DNA of 64,000 nucleotides from Balanoglossus misakiensis. Taxonomy: Eukaryota > Hemichordata. Below, one piece after another: positions 23,101 to 34,251 of the stretch. A model generated the notes under the pieces. That model was not told where the DNA came from and made no database searches. It saw only the letters and a list, made by a program, of their open reading frames with translations. Made by a program: the position numbers and the translations under genes. How positions within the stretch are numbered: position 1 is the stretch's first letter; every line of letters starts with the position of its first letter. The DNA lies in contig CM082577.2 in the NCBI GenBank assembly GCA_040954595.2, positions 13,516,001-13,580,000 on the forward strand, in the 5' to 3' direction.

Positions 23101-25891
23101 CACCCGTATATTGACTTGGCATTGGCTAATAGCCACCATGATGACATGTATAACATGCGCGTCTCAGTGGATGGAGAAGTCTCACGCTTACGACGTTCAC
23201 ATCCACAGATTGTACCCTTTCATGAGGGATTATGGCATGTCATTGTTTTTGAGAATGTAACTTGTGGTATGTCTGATAATTACACCTTTACTGGTACTTA
23301 CATGCAAGGTGAAGAACCCAAATCTGAAGTGACACACTTTTCACTGGAATCCAAAGGTAATTTTCAGGTATTCATTTTCATATAGGAGAAACCGTTTTTT
23401 TTCTAATGTAAGGTTGTGTCAGTCGGGCATTTGTTTCAATTGTGCCGGTTATGTTTATGTCTACTTCCCTTCGGATCTGAAAGTTGTCATGTCGTAACGG
23501 ATCATGCAATCCGTCTGGTTGTTTTTGTGTCATGTACATCAAATATCTATAGACTACATTAATTTAACTGCAAAAATTAATTTTAAAGGCGAACAGGAGT
23601 GAACAAGACGCGATTTAACTCTTTTAAAGACCAGTGTGTTTTACTTTACAGAGGACTCACAGGTGAATATAAGCACCATTGACGCACCACAGTCGAATGG
23701 TGACGTTGCAGTTTTGTCCTGCAATGTATCCGACTATTTTCCACCACAATGGTTTTTTAAAGGACGTCCCATACAGGTACTTTCAATCATGAATAATGTC
23801 ATTTCTTACAAGGATTGGTGCTATCAGCTATGAAATTCGGTTCTCGCTGAAAACACGCTTCATAAACTGTGTATATGTGTTACTCTCCTTGGTGATATTA
23901 ATTGGTGCAATGGCTAAAGTATCTGCATTTTATTTACGGTTATGTTTCTGTAGACCACAATCCCCCATAAGTTTCTGGTTATGTCAGTTTCCTTGGACCA
24001 TAGTTTCTTTTCTGTTTATCCACCATGTAAAGTGATAACTTTTATTATTTTCATAGTGTGACGAGCAACATAACATAACTACCATTGGTGACTCAGAATC
24101 AAGGCTGACCGTGTCAAATTTCTCAACCATGAACGCAGGCCAATATTCATGTGTAATTAACAACGATTGCAATGATGCAGTGAGTTCCACTATCGGTGTA
24201 GCGGTCCCAGGTAAGCAAACGATTAAAGTTGTTGGTCACCAAGGGTGATATGGCCAAAAAAGTAAATATGTGCTGCTCCGATTACATTGTTTTCAAAAAT
24301 AGGGTAGGTAGGTAGGGAAATTGTTTTATGTTGCTTTTTTTTTCTCTCTGGTCGCCATAGTGTTGGAAATGAAGTCATAGTTCTTGCGTGGTGCGCGCGA
24401 TTTTGTCATAGTTCTCGAGTGATTGCGATTTTCATCTATTTCGTATATTTCACATCATTATTTTACTTTCGGGTATACGAAGCTCTTATAAGTTTAGGGT
24501 CGGCGGGTAATCGGAACATCACATGTTTTTTTATTTTGGCCAATATTGCATTTATATCTCAGGGGAGGAGTGTTAACCAGTAGAAGTCATTTTAACAAAC
24601 CACAAGTCATGTGTTTTCGCTCAAATCAAAGAAGAGAATGACTTTTAGTCCGTTAATATGATTCTCAATAATGCTTATTGAGGGAATAATTCCCCATATC
24701 AGCATTTGCCCGCTATATCTTCAGTAAATGCGAGATATTATGAGGCTTGTTTGTGATTGCAGATTAACATATATGTATACCCCTCTTGTCCCAGTTTCAA
24801 AACAGATGTCTGTTGATGCTGATATATTACTTAGCCCAGCTAAATATGGAGATACTGCAATGTTGGTATGCCAGGTCACTGGTACTGTTGCATCAATAGA
24901 ATGGGAGTACAAAGGAAGAGTCTTGAAGGTAAGTGGAAAATACAGAGAAATGTGTCTTTTTGAAGATGTTCCGAAAATCACAATGCTAAATATCGTTATA
25001 ACCTAAACGTAAAACCGTAAAGGGAAGATGTGATTGTGCGATTTTAAATGATCTACACATACCCTATGCCGTTAAACATATTGGGTGTTTCGAATGCAAA
25101 TTACGCAACGTATAAGTGTAGCGCACAATGTACGGCTGTGAACACTTTTAAACATAAGTATTTTAATTGGATGAACCTTAAATATAGATGTCTTGAATTT
25201 ATGCAAGTTGAACAAATTTCCTGCATAGTAAATGCATATGTTTTCGTTCTTTATAGAATAACGGAAGAATCACGATATCGTATAACGGGATAAACACGTC
25301 AAACCTGACAATACAAAATATCACGCAACGTGACATCGGAAAATATTCGTGTAGATACCAAAACAGCAATACAGGAAACGGCAACACGCTAGTTTCCAAT
25401 GTACACGTTCGCGTAGATGGTGAGTCTTTTATTGAAAATTCACTCACACATGTATCTATGTGTCTATCTATGTATCTATATATCTATCGATCTATCTATC
25501 GATCTATCTATCGATCTATCCATCCATCCATCCATCCATCCATCCATCCGGTAATCTGGCTGGCTGTCTGTCTGTCTGTCTGTGCCTATACTTCTATGAG
25601 AGCTTGCGTTCAGCATACATTTAGACGAAAAGTCAACAGTGTGAGATAATTCCAAACTTTTCACGCCAATTCACCCTGTCCGATTACTGCCACATATAAT
25701 CTATTTATAGATGATTTCAATAACTAAATATATGTTTCTTTATAATTATTCAGACGATATTTTTGACACTACTCGGGGCCCCCCAACTCAAAGGCCAACA
25801 ACAACAGGTAATGCGATTTTGTTAGTTAAAATCATACTGATTGTTTATTACCTAATTACTATCGTCAACCCTTAATCAATAGACATTTTGG

Positions 25892-25950
<59 letters not shown>

Positions 25951-26888
25951 CTTAATAACTTAATTCATAAAGTAAATTAAAAAGTAAATAGAAAGGCATA
26001 AACTGTGGCAACCCCAGAAAGATTAAAGAGTATATTACTTTATTAGCGTGCAAAAATTACTTTATTAGCGTGCAAAAAATACAAGATACTTGTAGTGATT
26101 TTGACTTAGTGTTCCATAATCTCGCATCAATCTCTATTTCATTTAAATTGCTTTGTCGTATTTGTTAAAGTGTATAAGGATTTTAAATATTTGTTCATTC
26201 ATAGCACAATCTGAAATGCACATTTGCCTTTAAGAGATGTATTGTTTCTATTCGCAGATGGCCTAAATACAACAGAGCCTGCTTGTCAGTGTGGTAAGTA
26301 ACTACAACCTTTGAAGGAAACAGAGCAAAGTATACATAATACTCCTGTTTCCAGGAGCGGTGCATGACTTCGGCAACATCACAATTTTCCCAACTTTTCT
26401 ACGCGTAAATTTCCGCCTCCACGCTATGTAATTATGCGGATGATAACGTAGTAATCCCCATGTCAAATAGAGAATAGTTCAGTTTATTCTTTATGGAGCC
26501 ACTTGCAAATATAATCACAAATTAATACAGAGCAGCGCAGAGAACATAGAAAGCATATAAGTCCGTAAGAGAAAAATCTATAGACCAAGGTGTTCCGAAA
26601 ATATTAATGATTTACTGCCATCGTATGTGAATCTCTAGGTCAACTAGAAAGTTGTCACACACTCATGACAAATAACTGAAATGCAGTATGAATGTTACAT
26701 TAATCTTGCGTTTGATTTTATTAAAAGTATTGTTAATTTCAGGACGACCATTCACGGATCGGGGAGAAGCAATTGTCATCATTTCAATTACTATTATAGT
26801 ACTATTGGCGGTAATATTCGGTCTTCTGTGCAAAAACAACAACACGCATTTGTTTTGTAAACAAACAAAACGATCTACGTTAAAGTTG
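20121..26888 (+). CDS. Ig-domain type I membrane receptor, 11 exons, cytoplasmic exon(s) not found
   Basis: Exons: 20121-20208 (signal peptide, starting MAYFKIISTIMPFAVLFSVC), 20349-20498, 20701-20910, 23033-23356, 23652-23776 and 24057-24210 (one Ig domain split by a phase-0 intron, LSC..YSC), 24795-24928 and 25257-25419 (second split Ig domain, LVC..YSC), 25754-25807 (Thr/Pro stalk), 26258-26293, 26743-26888 (membrane helix IVIISITIIVLLAVIFGLLC, then basic KQTKRSTLKL). Intron phases agree throughout and give 528 codons without a stop. The last exon ends at a GTGAGT donor in phase 0, so at least one cytoplasmic exon should follow, but none is recognisable before the transposons. If that intron were retained the protein would stop at 26994-26996. 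It could be a receptor kinase that has lost its kinase exons, or a non-kinase adhesion receptor. Role inferred only from architecture. Confidence 0.8.
20911..23032. other. 2.1-kb intron of the Ig receptor, nothing further seen
   Basis: Phase-1 intron between exons 3 and 4. AT-rich, with no exon-like stretch joining in phase and no repeat with clear termini. Confidence 0.5.
25450..25583 (+). repeat. Compound microsatellite (TATC)n-(CATC)n-(TGTC)n
   Basis: Consecutive tracts of TATC/GATC, CCATCCAT and CTGTCTGT just after the donor of exon 25257-25419. The ORFs on both strands here are translations of the repeat. Confidence 0.95.
25893..25950 (+). repeat. (AAAT)n microsatellite
   Basis: About 14 AAAT/AATA repeats in the intron after the Thr/Pro stalk exon. 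Confidence 0.95.
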
Positions 26889-28194
26889 GTGAGTAAAGTA
26901 AACCACGAGGGACTGTGCGACGGTATACGATTGTTTTGCTTGGCCGCCTATTGCTTTACTCAAATATTTACTCTTATAAAAAGATGTAACAGATAAAAAA
27001 ATTTCAAGAGTTAAATCTATAGTCTTTCCCCTTAAATCAGATGTCTTGAAATGCAGATGAAGCATTTCTACAAAGGGACAATCAGTTTCCCTATATTCTC
27101 ACAAGTCGACAGCATTTAACTCTCATAGAGTTATGTTTATGAAGAACGAAGTCGAGATGGCCAGGAACATTTTTTTCTGTTTCAAATGGCGCATGACTTG
27201 TTACTGGTTGCGTGGGTAACATGCGATTGGTCTGTGTTCTTTTCCTTGATTGGTTCCACTGCAGAGCCAAAATGGCGGTGCACAATACCAATCGGCGGAG
27301 ACCAAGCCACTGACTGATGAAAAACATCCGTGTTAATTCAAGCTTGAATATCAGAAGCACGGGCTGTTGACAGAAAAGGGACATTACATTTACAGCAACA
27401 TGAATCTTGCATATAGAAAAGCTATCATTAGGATTTTAAACTCACTGTGAAAGTATTTTTACGTTTAAAAAGTAAGTTATGACATTCACTATGGGTATCT
27501 AACGATTGAATGTGAAACTTGTAGTCGTGAAACTCGTAGTAGTGTAACCTAATTTTAAGAAAAGCATATATTTGTGGGTAGCGTCAAGTTCTTTGTTATA
27601 CTTTATAGAAACGTAAGGCATAGGCCTATGTATAAGTTGCTTGGTATATCTTTGTTTAGTCTTGGCAAGGTGCATATAACATGCCTTACATTTATTTACA
27701 AATTTCCCCTTTTGTGGATAGTTTATCACGTCACTTTGATGGTGTAACACACTCTTTCTACCCTTTTGAGTATGTAAATGGGAAATCCTTTAAAGGCACA
27801 TAACCTGCAACTTTTGAGATATTTTTTTTTTTCAAACTGTACTACCATTAGTCCATTCAAATGAAGGCAATGAACTAAACCCAAGCATTATAAACTCTAA
27901 ATATGAGTGCATATGCAAGTTTTAAAAGCTTTGCCGCAAGCGAATATGGCCGCCACCGTGGGAAAATGCAAGAAACAATGATAATGTTGCATTTCCGGTT
28001 ATGAAACTTCATAAACATGATCTCATCCACTGGAGCTCATGGAAGTAAATGTACACCGTTGAGACATTAGATTTTCCTTTTTCATTGTAATATTGCACTT
28101 TTTTAAAAATTGCAGGAATTTTCGATTTTCTTTAATTTTTGGCCATTTTGTCATAATTAAGTGTTGAACTTGATATCTTATCATGAAATATCAT
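26889..28194. other. No gene recognised
   Basis: Would hold the next exon of the Ig receptor if it were close by. I found no open exon that joins in phase 0 and shows a kinase, ITIM or other known tail. Contains one copy of a dispersed repeat (27602-27690). Confidence 0.4.
27602..27690 (+). repeat. Dispersed repeat pair, copy 1
   Basis: Shares TTTATAGAAACG, AAGGCA, TTGCTTGGTA, TTGTTTAGTCTTG and CAAGGTG-ATATAACAT-CCTTA in the same order with 29447-29534. The two copies bracket the 28.2-28.8 kb MITE and palindrome region. Confidence 0.6.
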
Positions 28195-28198
28195 TTAA

Positions 28199-28677
28199 AG
28201 GGGAAATCCGCTGTAGCTGATTTCTGCATAATTTGGTAGCTTTGACGTCTCTCTTTCAGAAAAAAACATATTCGCCATGTATAGGTCACTGTGTCACAAG
28301 CTAAGCGTATATGCATATTTTTCATGGGTTATAGCTCATGAAAACTGTCAATAGATGACAAATTTTCGACTTTGCTGATGATTGTTTATCAACTGATGCA
28401 AAAAACAAACAATAGCTATGAAAATACGCCTAGTCTGTCGCCCAGTGACACCAATCGGAGAATGGTATCACCCACACCATGGTGGGCGGAAGTTGCTCCT
28501 GGCGCTTTTTTTCCCATGATTCAAATTACAGTAAACGCCATATTGGAAATTCTGCCAACCTTCCCTAGATTTTGTAAAAAATCACGCGACCTATACATGG
28601 CGAATATGTTTTTTTTCTGAAAGAGAGACATCAAAGCTACCAAATTATGTAGAAATCAGCTACAGCGGATTTCCCCT
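28199..28677. mobile_element. TTAA-flanked MITE with ~90-bp inverted repeats (Kolobok/T2-like)
   Basis: Terminal inverted repeats 28199-28287 and 28588-28677 differ by two substitutions and one indel, and the element is flanked by TTAA (28195-28198 and 28678-28681). The ends read TTAA-AGGGGAAATCCGC, in keeping with the TTAAAGGRR ends known for T2/Kolobok elements. The 479-bp element has no transposase. High arm identity suggests recent movement. Confidence 0.8.
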
Positions 28678-28685
28678 TTAATTAT

Positions 28686-28800
28686 ATATAATTCCCCCGT
28701 ATTTCGAACTCGTGATTCCCCGTATAGCGGCCGCAGCTATACGGGGAATCACGAGTTCGCGACGCAGGTACACGAGTGAGAAATACGGGGGGAATTATAT
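28686..28800. repeat. Large two-tier palindrome
   Basis: A perfect 24-bp inverted repeat (28705-28728 with 28736-28759) around the 7-nt loop GGCCGCA sits inside outer arms (28686-28705 with 28780-28800) that differ by one C. It begins 4 bp after the TTAA flank of the neighbouring MITE. It could be a foldback element or a cruciform-forming site. Confidence 0.75.
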
Positions 28801-30250
28801 GTTTATCACATACATAGATCCGCTAATTTTGATTTTCAAATAAATCTCTTTGTGGTTGCGATAAAATTTGGAACTATTTTGTGCAAAATTGAAGATCGAT
28901 GTTATGCGGTCTATCTGTCAGGTGACTCAGTTCACGACCTGGACGATTCTGGTTTTGGCGAGGACCCGTCTGTCGTGCGTCAGCTGGATTTCATCGTCCG
29001 TCAAGGTTTCACTGGAGCAGGAAACCTTTCTTATGCCTTTTGCTTTATGACTAGACCGTTTTGCTCTAATCGTCGCATCAAAATTTTCGCGAATACTCAG
29101 TTTTGTACCTGTCGCTCGTTCGAAAACGCGACGAAATTGGCTCAGCACTGACGACCTCGCGACAGTTTTGGTGCCGGTTGGTGCGATAAAAATGTACACG
29201 GGTAAAACTAATCGTCGATCGTCCATATTTACACATACGAAACATTTCATTATCTTTGCTTATTTTTTAATATCGAAATAAAACCAACAATTGCACTGAA
29301 TTTTGTCGCCCTAAGAGGACTCTGTTTACAAGTTTAAAATAGTTCCGTTTGGTGACGTCAGAGGGATGGGTATTACAATAACGCTTGGTGCAAATTTACC
29401 TACGTCTGACATCATACTATGGTATATGCGGAGCTATGTTTGTGATAATTTATAGAAACGCAAGGCAAATATATAATTTGCTTGGTACATGTATATGTTT
29501 GTTTAGTCTTGTCAAGGTGTATATAACATACCTTAAACCCTTGGTGCTCTTCTCCAACTGGTACCGACAGGGTACTCATTAAACAACTGCGATGCGGCTT
29601 GCAAGACAACGCAGTGGGCCTCGTGCATACCTGCGCGAACTTTTAGTACATTTTTCGCTCGAAACTCGCTACTATCCCCCGAAACGAAATATCCGTCAAA
29701 AATCCAATGAAAAACGTTTTACTGAATGTAGAAATGTAAGATAACACATGATAGGAAAAGTTGAGTGGTAGTGGTAATATGTAGTGAACGGTATTGACCC
29801 GTACAACCATCCAAATTTATTAATATGTAACCCGGTTTACAAAATAAACCATGTGATAGTCATGTGATATGTCAATTGTAACATAGCCCTTACGGTCCGC
29901 AACGCCGCGTCTGGTGACCGAACTTGAACTGTTTTCGCAAAACATTTGTTGGGATATCATTGCTTACTTACGGATTTGCATGGCATTTGCATGCGCGTAT
30001 CACGTCTCCTTGCTCTGCAAAATAGTCGAGATTTTCTGCAAAGGATTCCAGTTTTTTTGTTGTATTACTCAAGGAATTGGTTTACGAATGGTCTATGCTT
30101 GTCCTGCTGTGGTCAGAAATTGATGTTCTTTGCTTTTGACAAGGCATTTGGGCCGAATCTTAGTGAACTTCGGTAAGCCATTCACTACTGCTGATAGCGG
30201 TTACGTAATTTGGTGTGGGATCGTGACGTGGCCACTTGTGGTGACTCAGT
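28801..30250. other. No host gene recognised; includes the likely 5' UTR of the LINE
   Basis: Short ORFs with no domain, plus copy 2 of the dispersed repeat at 29447-29534. The LINE presumably begins somewhere upstream of 30251; I cannot fix its 5' end. Confidence 0.4.
29447..29534 (+). repeat. Dispersed repeat pair, copy 2
   Basis: Diverged copy of 27602-27690 in the same orientation (see there). Confidence 0.6.
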
Positions 30251-31429
30251 ATGCCTCTGACCTGCGAGGACTGCGGAGAGTGCTCTTCGAGAGTTAGTCT
30301 GTGCCAAGGAGATATGCATCTGTGTAATACTTGCAACAAGAAACGATTTGGTGGCAGTAACGGCTCTACAGCGGATGGAGGAAGTGGACGAAGTAGAATA
30401 AGCGACAGTGGTGTGGTAATTAACGAACTTTTATGTTTTATTGTGAATAAGATGGATGTTCTTACAACAGACCTGCTGGTGAAGTTGTGTTGCGACCAAT
30501 TTAACGATGGAGAAGTCGAGACTGCAAAGCGTACTCTTTTTGAACTATGTTGCAATGACCCTGGGAGGATGATAAAACGTCAGGGGCAGAATAAACGATT
30601 CAACAATTTGATGGATATGGTGAAATTGCTCCACGAAGTTGACATTGAAGACCTGCCATGCTTCGTTGCTAAAGATTTGGCAAAACTCCCGCCAATTGAT
30701 ACGTCTCACATCGACGTCTCCACATTGATGACAGAACTGAAGTCACTAAGGCGAGAAATGGCACAAATGAAAGACACTGTGGTGCGGTCCGAGGTGACCG
30801 ATTTTGCAAGTGAACTCAGTTTGTTGCGGCAAGAAATTTGTGAAGTGAAAAATTGCGTCGATAATTTGCAGAAAGGAGGTGTTGAAAGCGACGTGGTTTC
30901 ACAGGTGGCACAATGTGAGCCGCCAAGACCAGCTGTTTGTGAGCCACTGGATCCCCATTGTTCTCTGAACAAAGACCCTCATACGAGCTCGTATGCAGAC
31001 ATAGTTCAATCACGTGTATCAGCGGTGAAAGCCAAGCGTCCAGTTCAGTCGGACCGTCCATCGACAAAGGTATCTGAAATCCAGTCGGGGAATGGAGAAG
31101 AAGAGTTTACTGTGGTGTCTCGCCGACCTAAACGTCGTCTTCAGGCAGTTTTTGGCACAGCAAAACTCAGTGATGATTCTGCTATCAAATCTGTTCGCCC
31201 TAATCCGCCTTTTAAATTTTTTGTCACTAGATTTGCACCCACAACGACTTCAGATGCTGTTATTTCTTATATTAAAAAACGCAGTCATGTTACCGTTAAA
31301 TGCGAACAACTGAAAACCAAATATGATACTTATTCATCATTTGTGGTTGAAACGACACGTGAGTTCGCCGAGAAAATTCGTGACCCTGCGATGTGGCCTG
31401 ATGGTATTCTTATCCGCCGATACTATTAA
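30251..31429 (+). CDS. LINE ORF1 protein (392 aa)
   Basis: Probable RNA-binding chaperone of the retrotransposon. The N-terminus is a cysteine/histidine cluster (CEDCGECSSRVSLC, then HLCNTCNKKRFGG) resembling a zinc finger. About residues 155-205 are heptad-like (coiled coil: LKSLRREMAQMKD, LSLLRQEICEVKNCVDNL). A charged linker follows, and the C-terminal ~75 residues (FKFFVTRFAPTT to ILIRRYY) look like a small RRM-like fold. No stop or frameshift. It ends 8 bp before the ORF2 ATG, so ORF2 may be translated by termination-reinitiation. Confidence 0.8.
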   Translation: MPLTCEDCGECSSRVSLCQGDMHLCNTCNKKRFGGSNGSTADGGSGRSRISDSGVVINELLCFIVNKMDVLTTDLLVKLCCDQFNDGEVETAKRTLFELCCNDPGRMIKRQGQNKRFNNLMDMVKLLHEVDIEDLPCFVAKDLAKLPPIDTSHIDVSTLMTELKSLRREMAQMKDTVVRSEVTDFASELSLLRQEICEVKNCVDNLQKGGVESDVVSQVAQCEPPRPAVCEPLDPHCSLNKDPHTSSYADIVQSRVSAVKAKRPVQSDRPSTKVSEIQSGNGEEEFTVVSRRPKRRLQAVFGTAKLSDDSAIKSVRPNPPFKFFVTRFAPTTTSDAVISYIKKRSHVTVKCEQLKTKYDTYSSFVVETTREFAEKIRDPAMWPDGILIRRYY

Positions 31430-31437
31430 TTTATTGT

Positions 31438-34251
31438 ATGACACTACGTCTTTCTACATATAACTGTCGTGGCATAAAGTCATCAGTAGACTCTATTATG
31501 TCTCTCTGTAACGATCATGATGTTATACTCGTTCAAGAACACTGGCTGACGGAAGCGGAACTACCTCTTCTGTCGAGTATTCACAAAGACTTTAATGCAT
31601 GTGGTATTTCTGCCATTCAAGATGACTGTGGAATTCGCATCGGGCGTCCATTTGGTGGAGTTGCAATCATGTGGCGTAAATCCTTGGGACAAAACTTTTC
31701 AATAAAATATTTAGATGATACAAGACTTTTAGGTGCTGATATTGTTACATCTTCTGGAAAACTTTTTATTTTATGTGCGTACCTCCCGACCTGTTCTGGA
31801 GAAAATTATGACACTTATATGAATTATTTGGCAAAAATTAATTGCATTATTAATGATATTGACACAACGAATGTTATAATTCTTGGCGATTTTAAGGCTA
31901 ACTTTGGTACAATATTTGCTAGGGAGCTTGATATTTTTTGTAAAGAACATAATTTGTATATCTCCGATGTTGAAAAGCTTGGTAGATGCAATGATAATTT
32001 TACATTCGTTAGTGATGCACATGGTAGTACTGGTTGGTTGGACCATATTTTGAGCACCCATGCAGTACATAATGCTATTTCTAGTATTGGTATTTTGTAT
32101 GATTATGTGTCCTCTGACCATTTTCCTCTCTCTGTAAATATTGATATTGTTGGGTTAGTACATACAGATCCGACTCCACAAAATGTGACCAATGCTCATG
32201 TGAAGCCTAACTGGAGTAAAGCGACACCCAGGAACTTGTCTGCTTATGAACATATGACGGAGTGCTTACTCCGTAGACTGGATATCCCAAATGTTGCTCT
32301 TGTATGTCGAGATCCTAACTGTAAGAATATAGATCACATTAGCAGTCTAAATTCTTTGTATTCGAATATTGTTACTTCTCTTAAATCAGCTGCGTTGAAC
32401 TGCATTCCTGCTTCGAAGGCAGAGGGGTTGGGTTTTAAAACTGTTCCAGGTTGGAATGAACATGTACGTGATTTTCACAATGCCGCTCGTGATGCATTTA
32501 AATTATGGGCTGCTAATGGCAGGCCTAGGTTTGGCCCGCTCTTTGATCTCATGCGCAGAACTCGTGCAAAATTTAAGTCGGTTTTACGGGCGTGTAGAAG
32601 AGATGAAAACGTAGCCAGGGCCCAGGCTTTGGCCAACAACTTGACGCAGGGGGGCACACGTAAGTTTTGGCAGTCTGTACATACCACTCGTGGTTGTTTA
32701 TCTTCGCTTCCGACCAGTGTAGGTGGCTGCACCGGTCATGAAAATGTTGCCGATATGTGGAAACAACATTATGAAAGTTTGTTGAATTCTGTTTCGAACT
32801 GTCGTGATAGAGCATTTGTATTGTCATCGTTAAATGAAACTGGTTCCCACAACAATGCCATGGTTGTTACTGCGACGGAACTAAAAGGGTGTATTGATAA
32901 GCTTGAGAAGGGAAAGGCATTGGGCTATGATGGTCTTGGTGCCGAACATCTCATGTATGCAAGTCCAATCATTTGCGTTATGTTGAGTTTATGTTTTACT
33001 AGTTTTTTTACACATGGTTATTTACCTGAGACTTTAATGCACGCCATTATTTGTCCTATTGTGAAGGATAAATCCAAAGATCTTACTTCTGTGGATAATT
33101 ATAGGCCCATTGCAATTGTCACGGCCATCTCGAAAGTTCTGGAACTTTGTATTCTATCTCGTATTGATTCACTCTTAGATACAAGCAATTTACAGTTTGG
33201 TTTTAAAAGTAATCACTCTACCGACATGTGTATCTTTGTTCTCAAAGAAATTGTTGACTTTTATAAGAGGCATAATACGCCAGTTTACCTCTGTTTTATG
33301 GATGCTACGAAAGCTTTTGATAGGGTCAACCACTGGACTTTGTTTAGAAAACTGATTAACTGCAAGATACCTCTTTTTATTATTCGTATTTTACAATATT
33401 GGTATAGTAATCAATGCTTTTCTGTGCGCTGGGCATCTGTAATTTCTAATTCCTTCAGTGTTATTAACGGTGTACGGCAAGGAAGTATTCTTTCACCCAA
33501 ACTGTTCGCTATATATGTAAATGATTTAAGCGGTCAGCTGCAATCAGCCGGGGTTGGCTGTTACCTAGCTAATACCATTGTTAACCATTTGTTCTATGCA
33601 GACGATTTAGTCTTGATTTGTCCGTCGGTCAAAGCATTACAGAAACTGAGTAACATTTGTGAACTTTATGGAAATGAGCATGATATTATTTTTCATACTG
33701 CAAAGACAGAGTGTATGGCAATTTTCCCAAAGTCTTGGAAAGCACACAGAATTCCTTGTGTATATTTGTATGGTAAACCTCTTAAGTATGTATGTACAAA
33801 AAAGTATCTTGGCTATATTATGTCTTCTTCGGGTATGGATGATGCTGATATGCAGCGGCAGCTTCGTTGCTTTTATGCTAGAGCTAATTTTATTTTGCGT
33901 AATTTTGGCCATTGCTCACATAAGGTGAAGTGCACTCTTTTTAAAAGTTTTTTATATAGTGTTTATTGTCTTAACGTGTGGTGTAACTACAGTGTCAAAC
34001 AAATGTCTACTTTAAAAGTTGCGTATAACAATGCCTTAAGATTGATTTTTAATCTGAAACGCGATGTAAGCATAAGTCATAACTTTGTAAGTAGGAATAT
34101 TTTGAACTTCACCTCGCTACATCGAAAGTTGGTTTTCTCCTTTTGCCAACGCTTACAAAAAAGCGGTAACCCGGTTATCCGCAGCTGTATACAGACTGAC
34201 TGTTACTTTTTATCTACATTCTGGGGGCATTGCAGGGTTGTTCTTCATTAA
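31438..34251 (+). CDS. LINE ORF2: endonuclease-reverse transcriptase (937 aa)
   Basis: Nicks target DNA and copies the element RNA. The N-terminal endonuclease shows YNCRG, VQEHWL, GDFKAN, WLDHIL and SDHFPL. The reverse transcriptase shows LGYDGLG, NYRPIA, DATKAFDRVNH (first Asp), GVRQGSILSP and LFYADDLVL (catalytic YADD). The frame is open throughout. In the GDFxA motif of AP-type endonucleases the third residue after Gly is normally the catalytic Asn; here the codon is AAG (Lys), which should cripple nicking. The reverse transcriptase looks intact. Confidence 0.9.
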   Translation: MTLRLSTYNCRGIKSSVDSIMSLCNDHDVILVQEHWLTEAELPLLSSIHKDFNACGISAIQDDCGIRIGRPFGGVAIMWRKSLGQNFSIKYLDDTRLLGADIVTSSGKLFILCAYLPTCSGENYDTYMNYLAKINCIINDIDTTNVIILGDFKANFGTIFARELDIFCKEHNLYISDVEKLGRCNDNFTFVSDAHGSTGWLDHILSTHAVHNAISSIGILYDYVSSDHFPLSVNIDIVGLVHTDPTPQNVTNAHVKPNWSKATPRNLSAYEHMTECLLRRLDIPNVALVCRDPNCKNIDHISSLNSLYSNIVTSLKSAALNCIPASKAEGLGFKTVPGWNEHVRDFHNAARDAFKLWAANGRPRFGPLFDLMRRTRAKFKSVLRACRRDENVARAQALANNLTQGGTRKFWQSVHTTRGCLSSLPTSVGGCTGHENVADMWKQHYESLLNSVSNCRDRAFVLSSLNETGSHNNAMVVTATELKGCIDKLEKGKALGYDGLGAEHLMYASPIICVMLSLCFTSFFTHGYLPETLMHAIICPIVKDKSKDLTSVDNYRPIAIVTAISKVLELCILSRIDSLLDTSNLQFGFKSNHSTDMCIFVLKEIVDFYKRHNTPVYLCFMDATKAFDRVNHWTLFRKLINCKIPLFIIRILQYWYSNQCFSVRWASVISNSFSVINGVRQGSILSPKLFAIYVNDLSGQLQSAGVGCYLANTIVNHLFYADDLVLICPSVKALQKLSNICELYGNEHDIIFHTAKTECMAIFPKSWKAHRIPCVYLYGKPLKYVCTKKYLGYIMSSSGMDDADMQRQLRCFYARANFILRNFGHCSHKVKCTLFKSFLYSVYCLNVWCNYSVKQMSTLKVAYNNALRLIFNLKRDVSISHNFVSRNILNFTSLHRKLVFSFCQRLQKSGNPVIRSCIQTDCYFLSTFWGHCRVVLH

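Noticed and set aside
25458-25664. ORFs of YIYRSIYRS or MDGWMDGW type
   Set aside because: Translations of tetranucleotide microsatellites.
28852-29250. Overlapping ORFs on both strands near 29 kb as a host exon
   Set aside because: No domain, no phase-compatible splice sites with the upstream Ig receptor.
31771-32121. Antisense ORFs inside LINE ORF2
   Set aside because: Shadows of the endonuclease coding frame.
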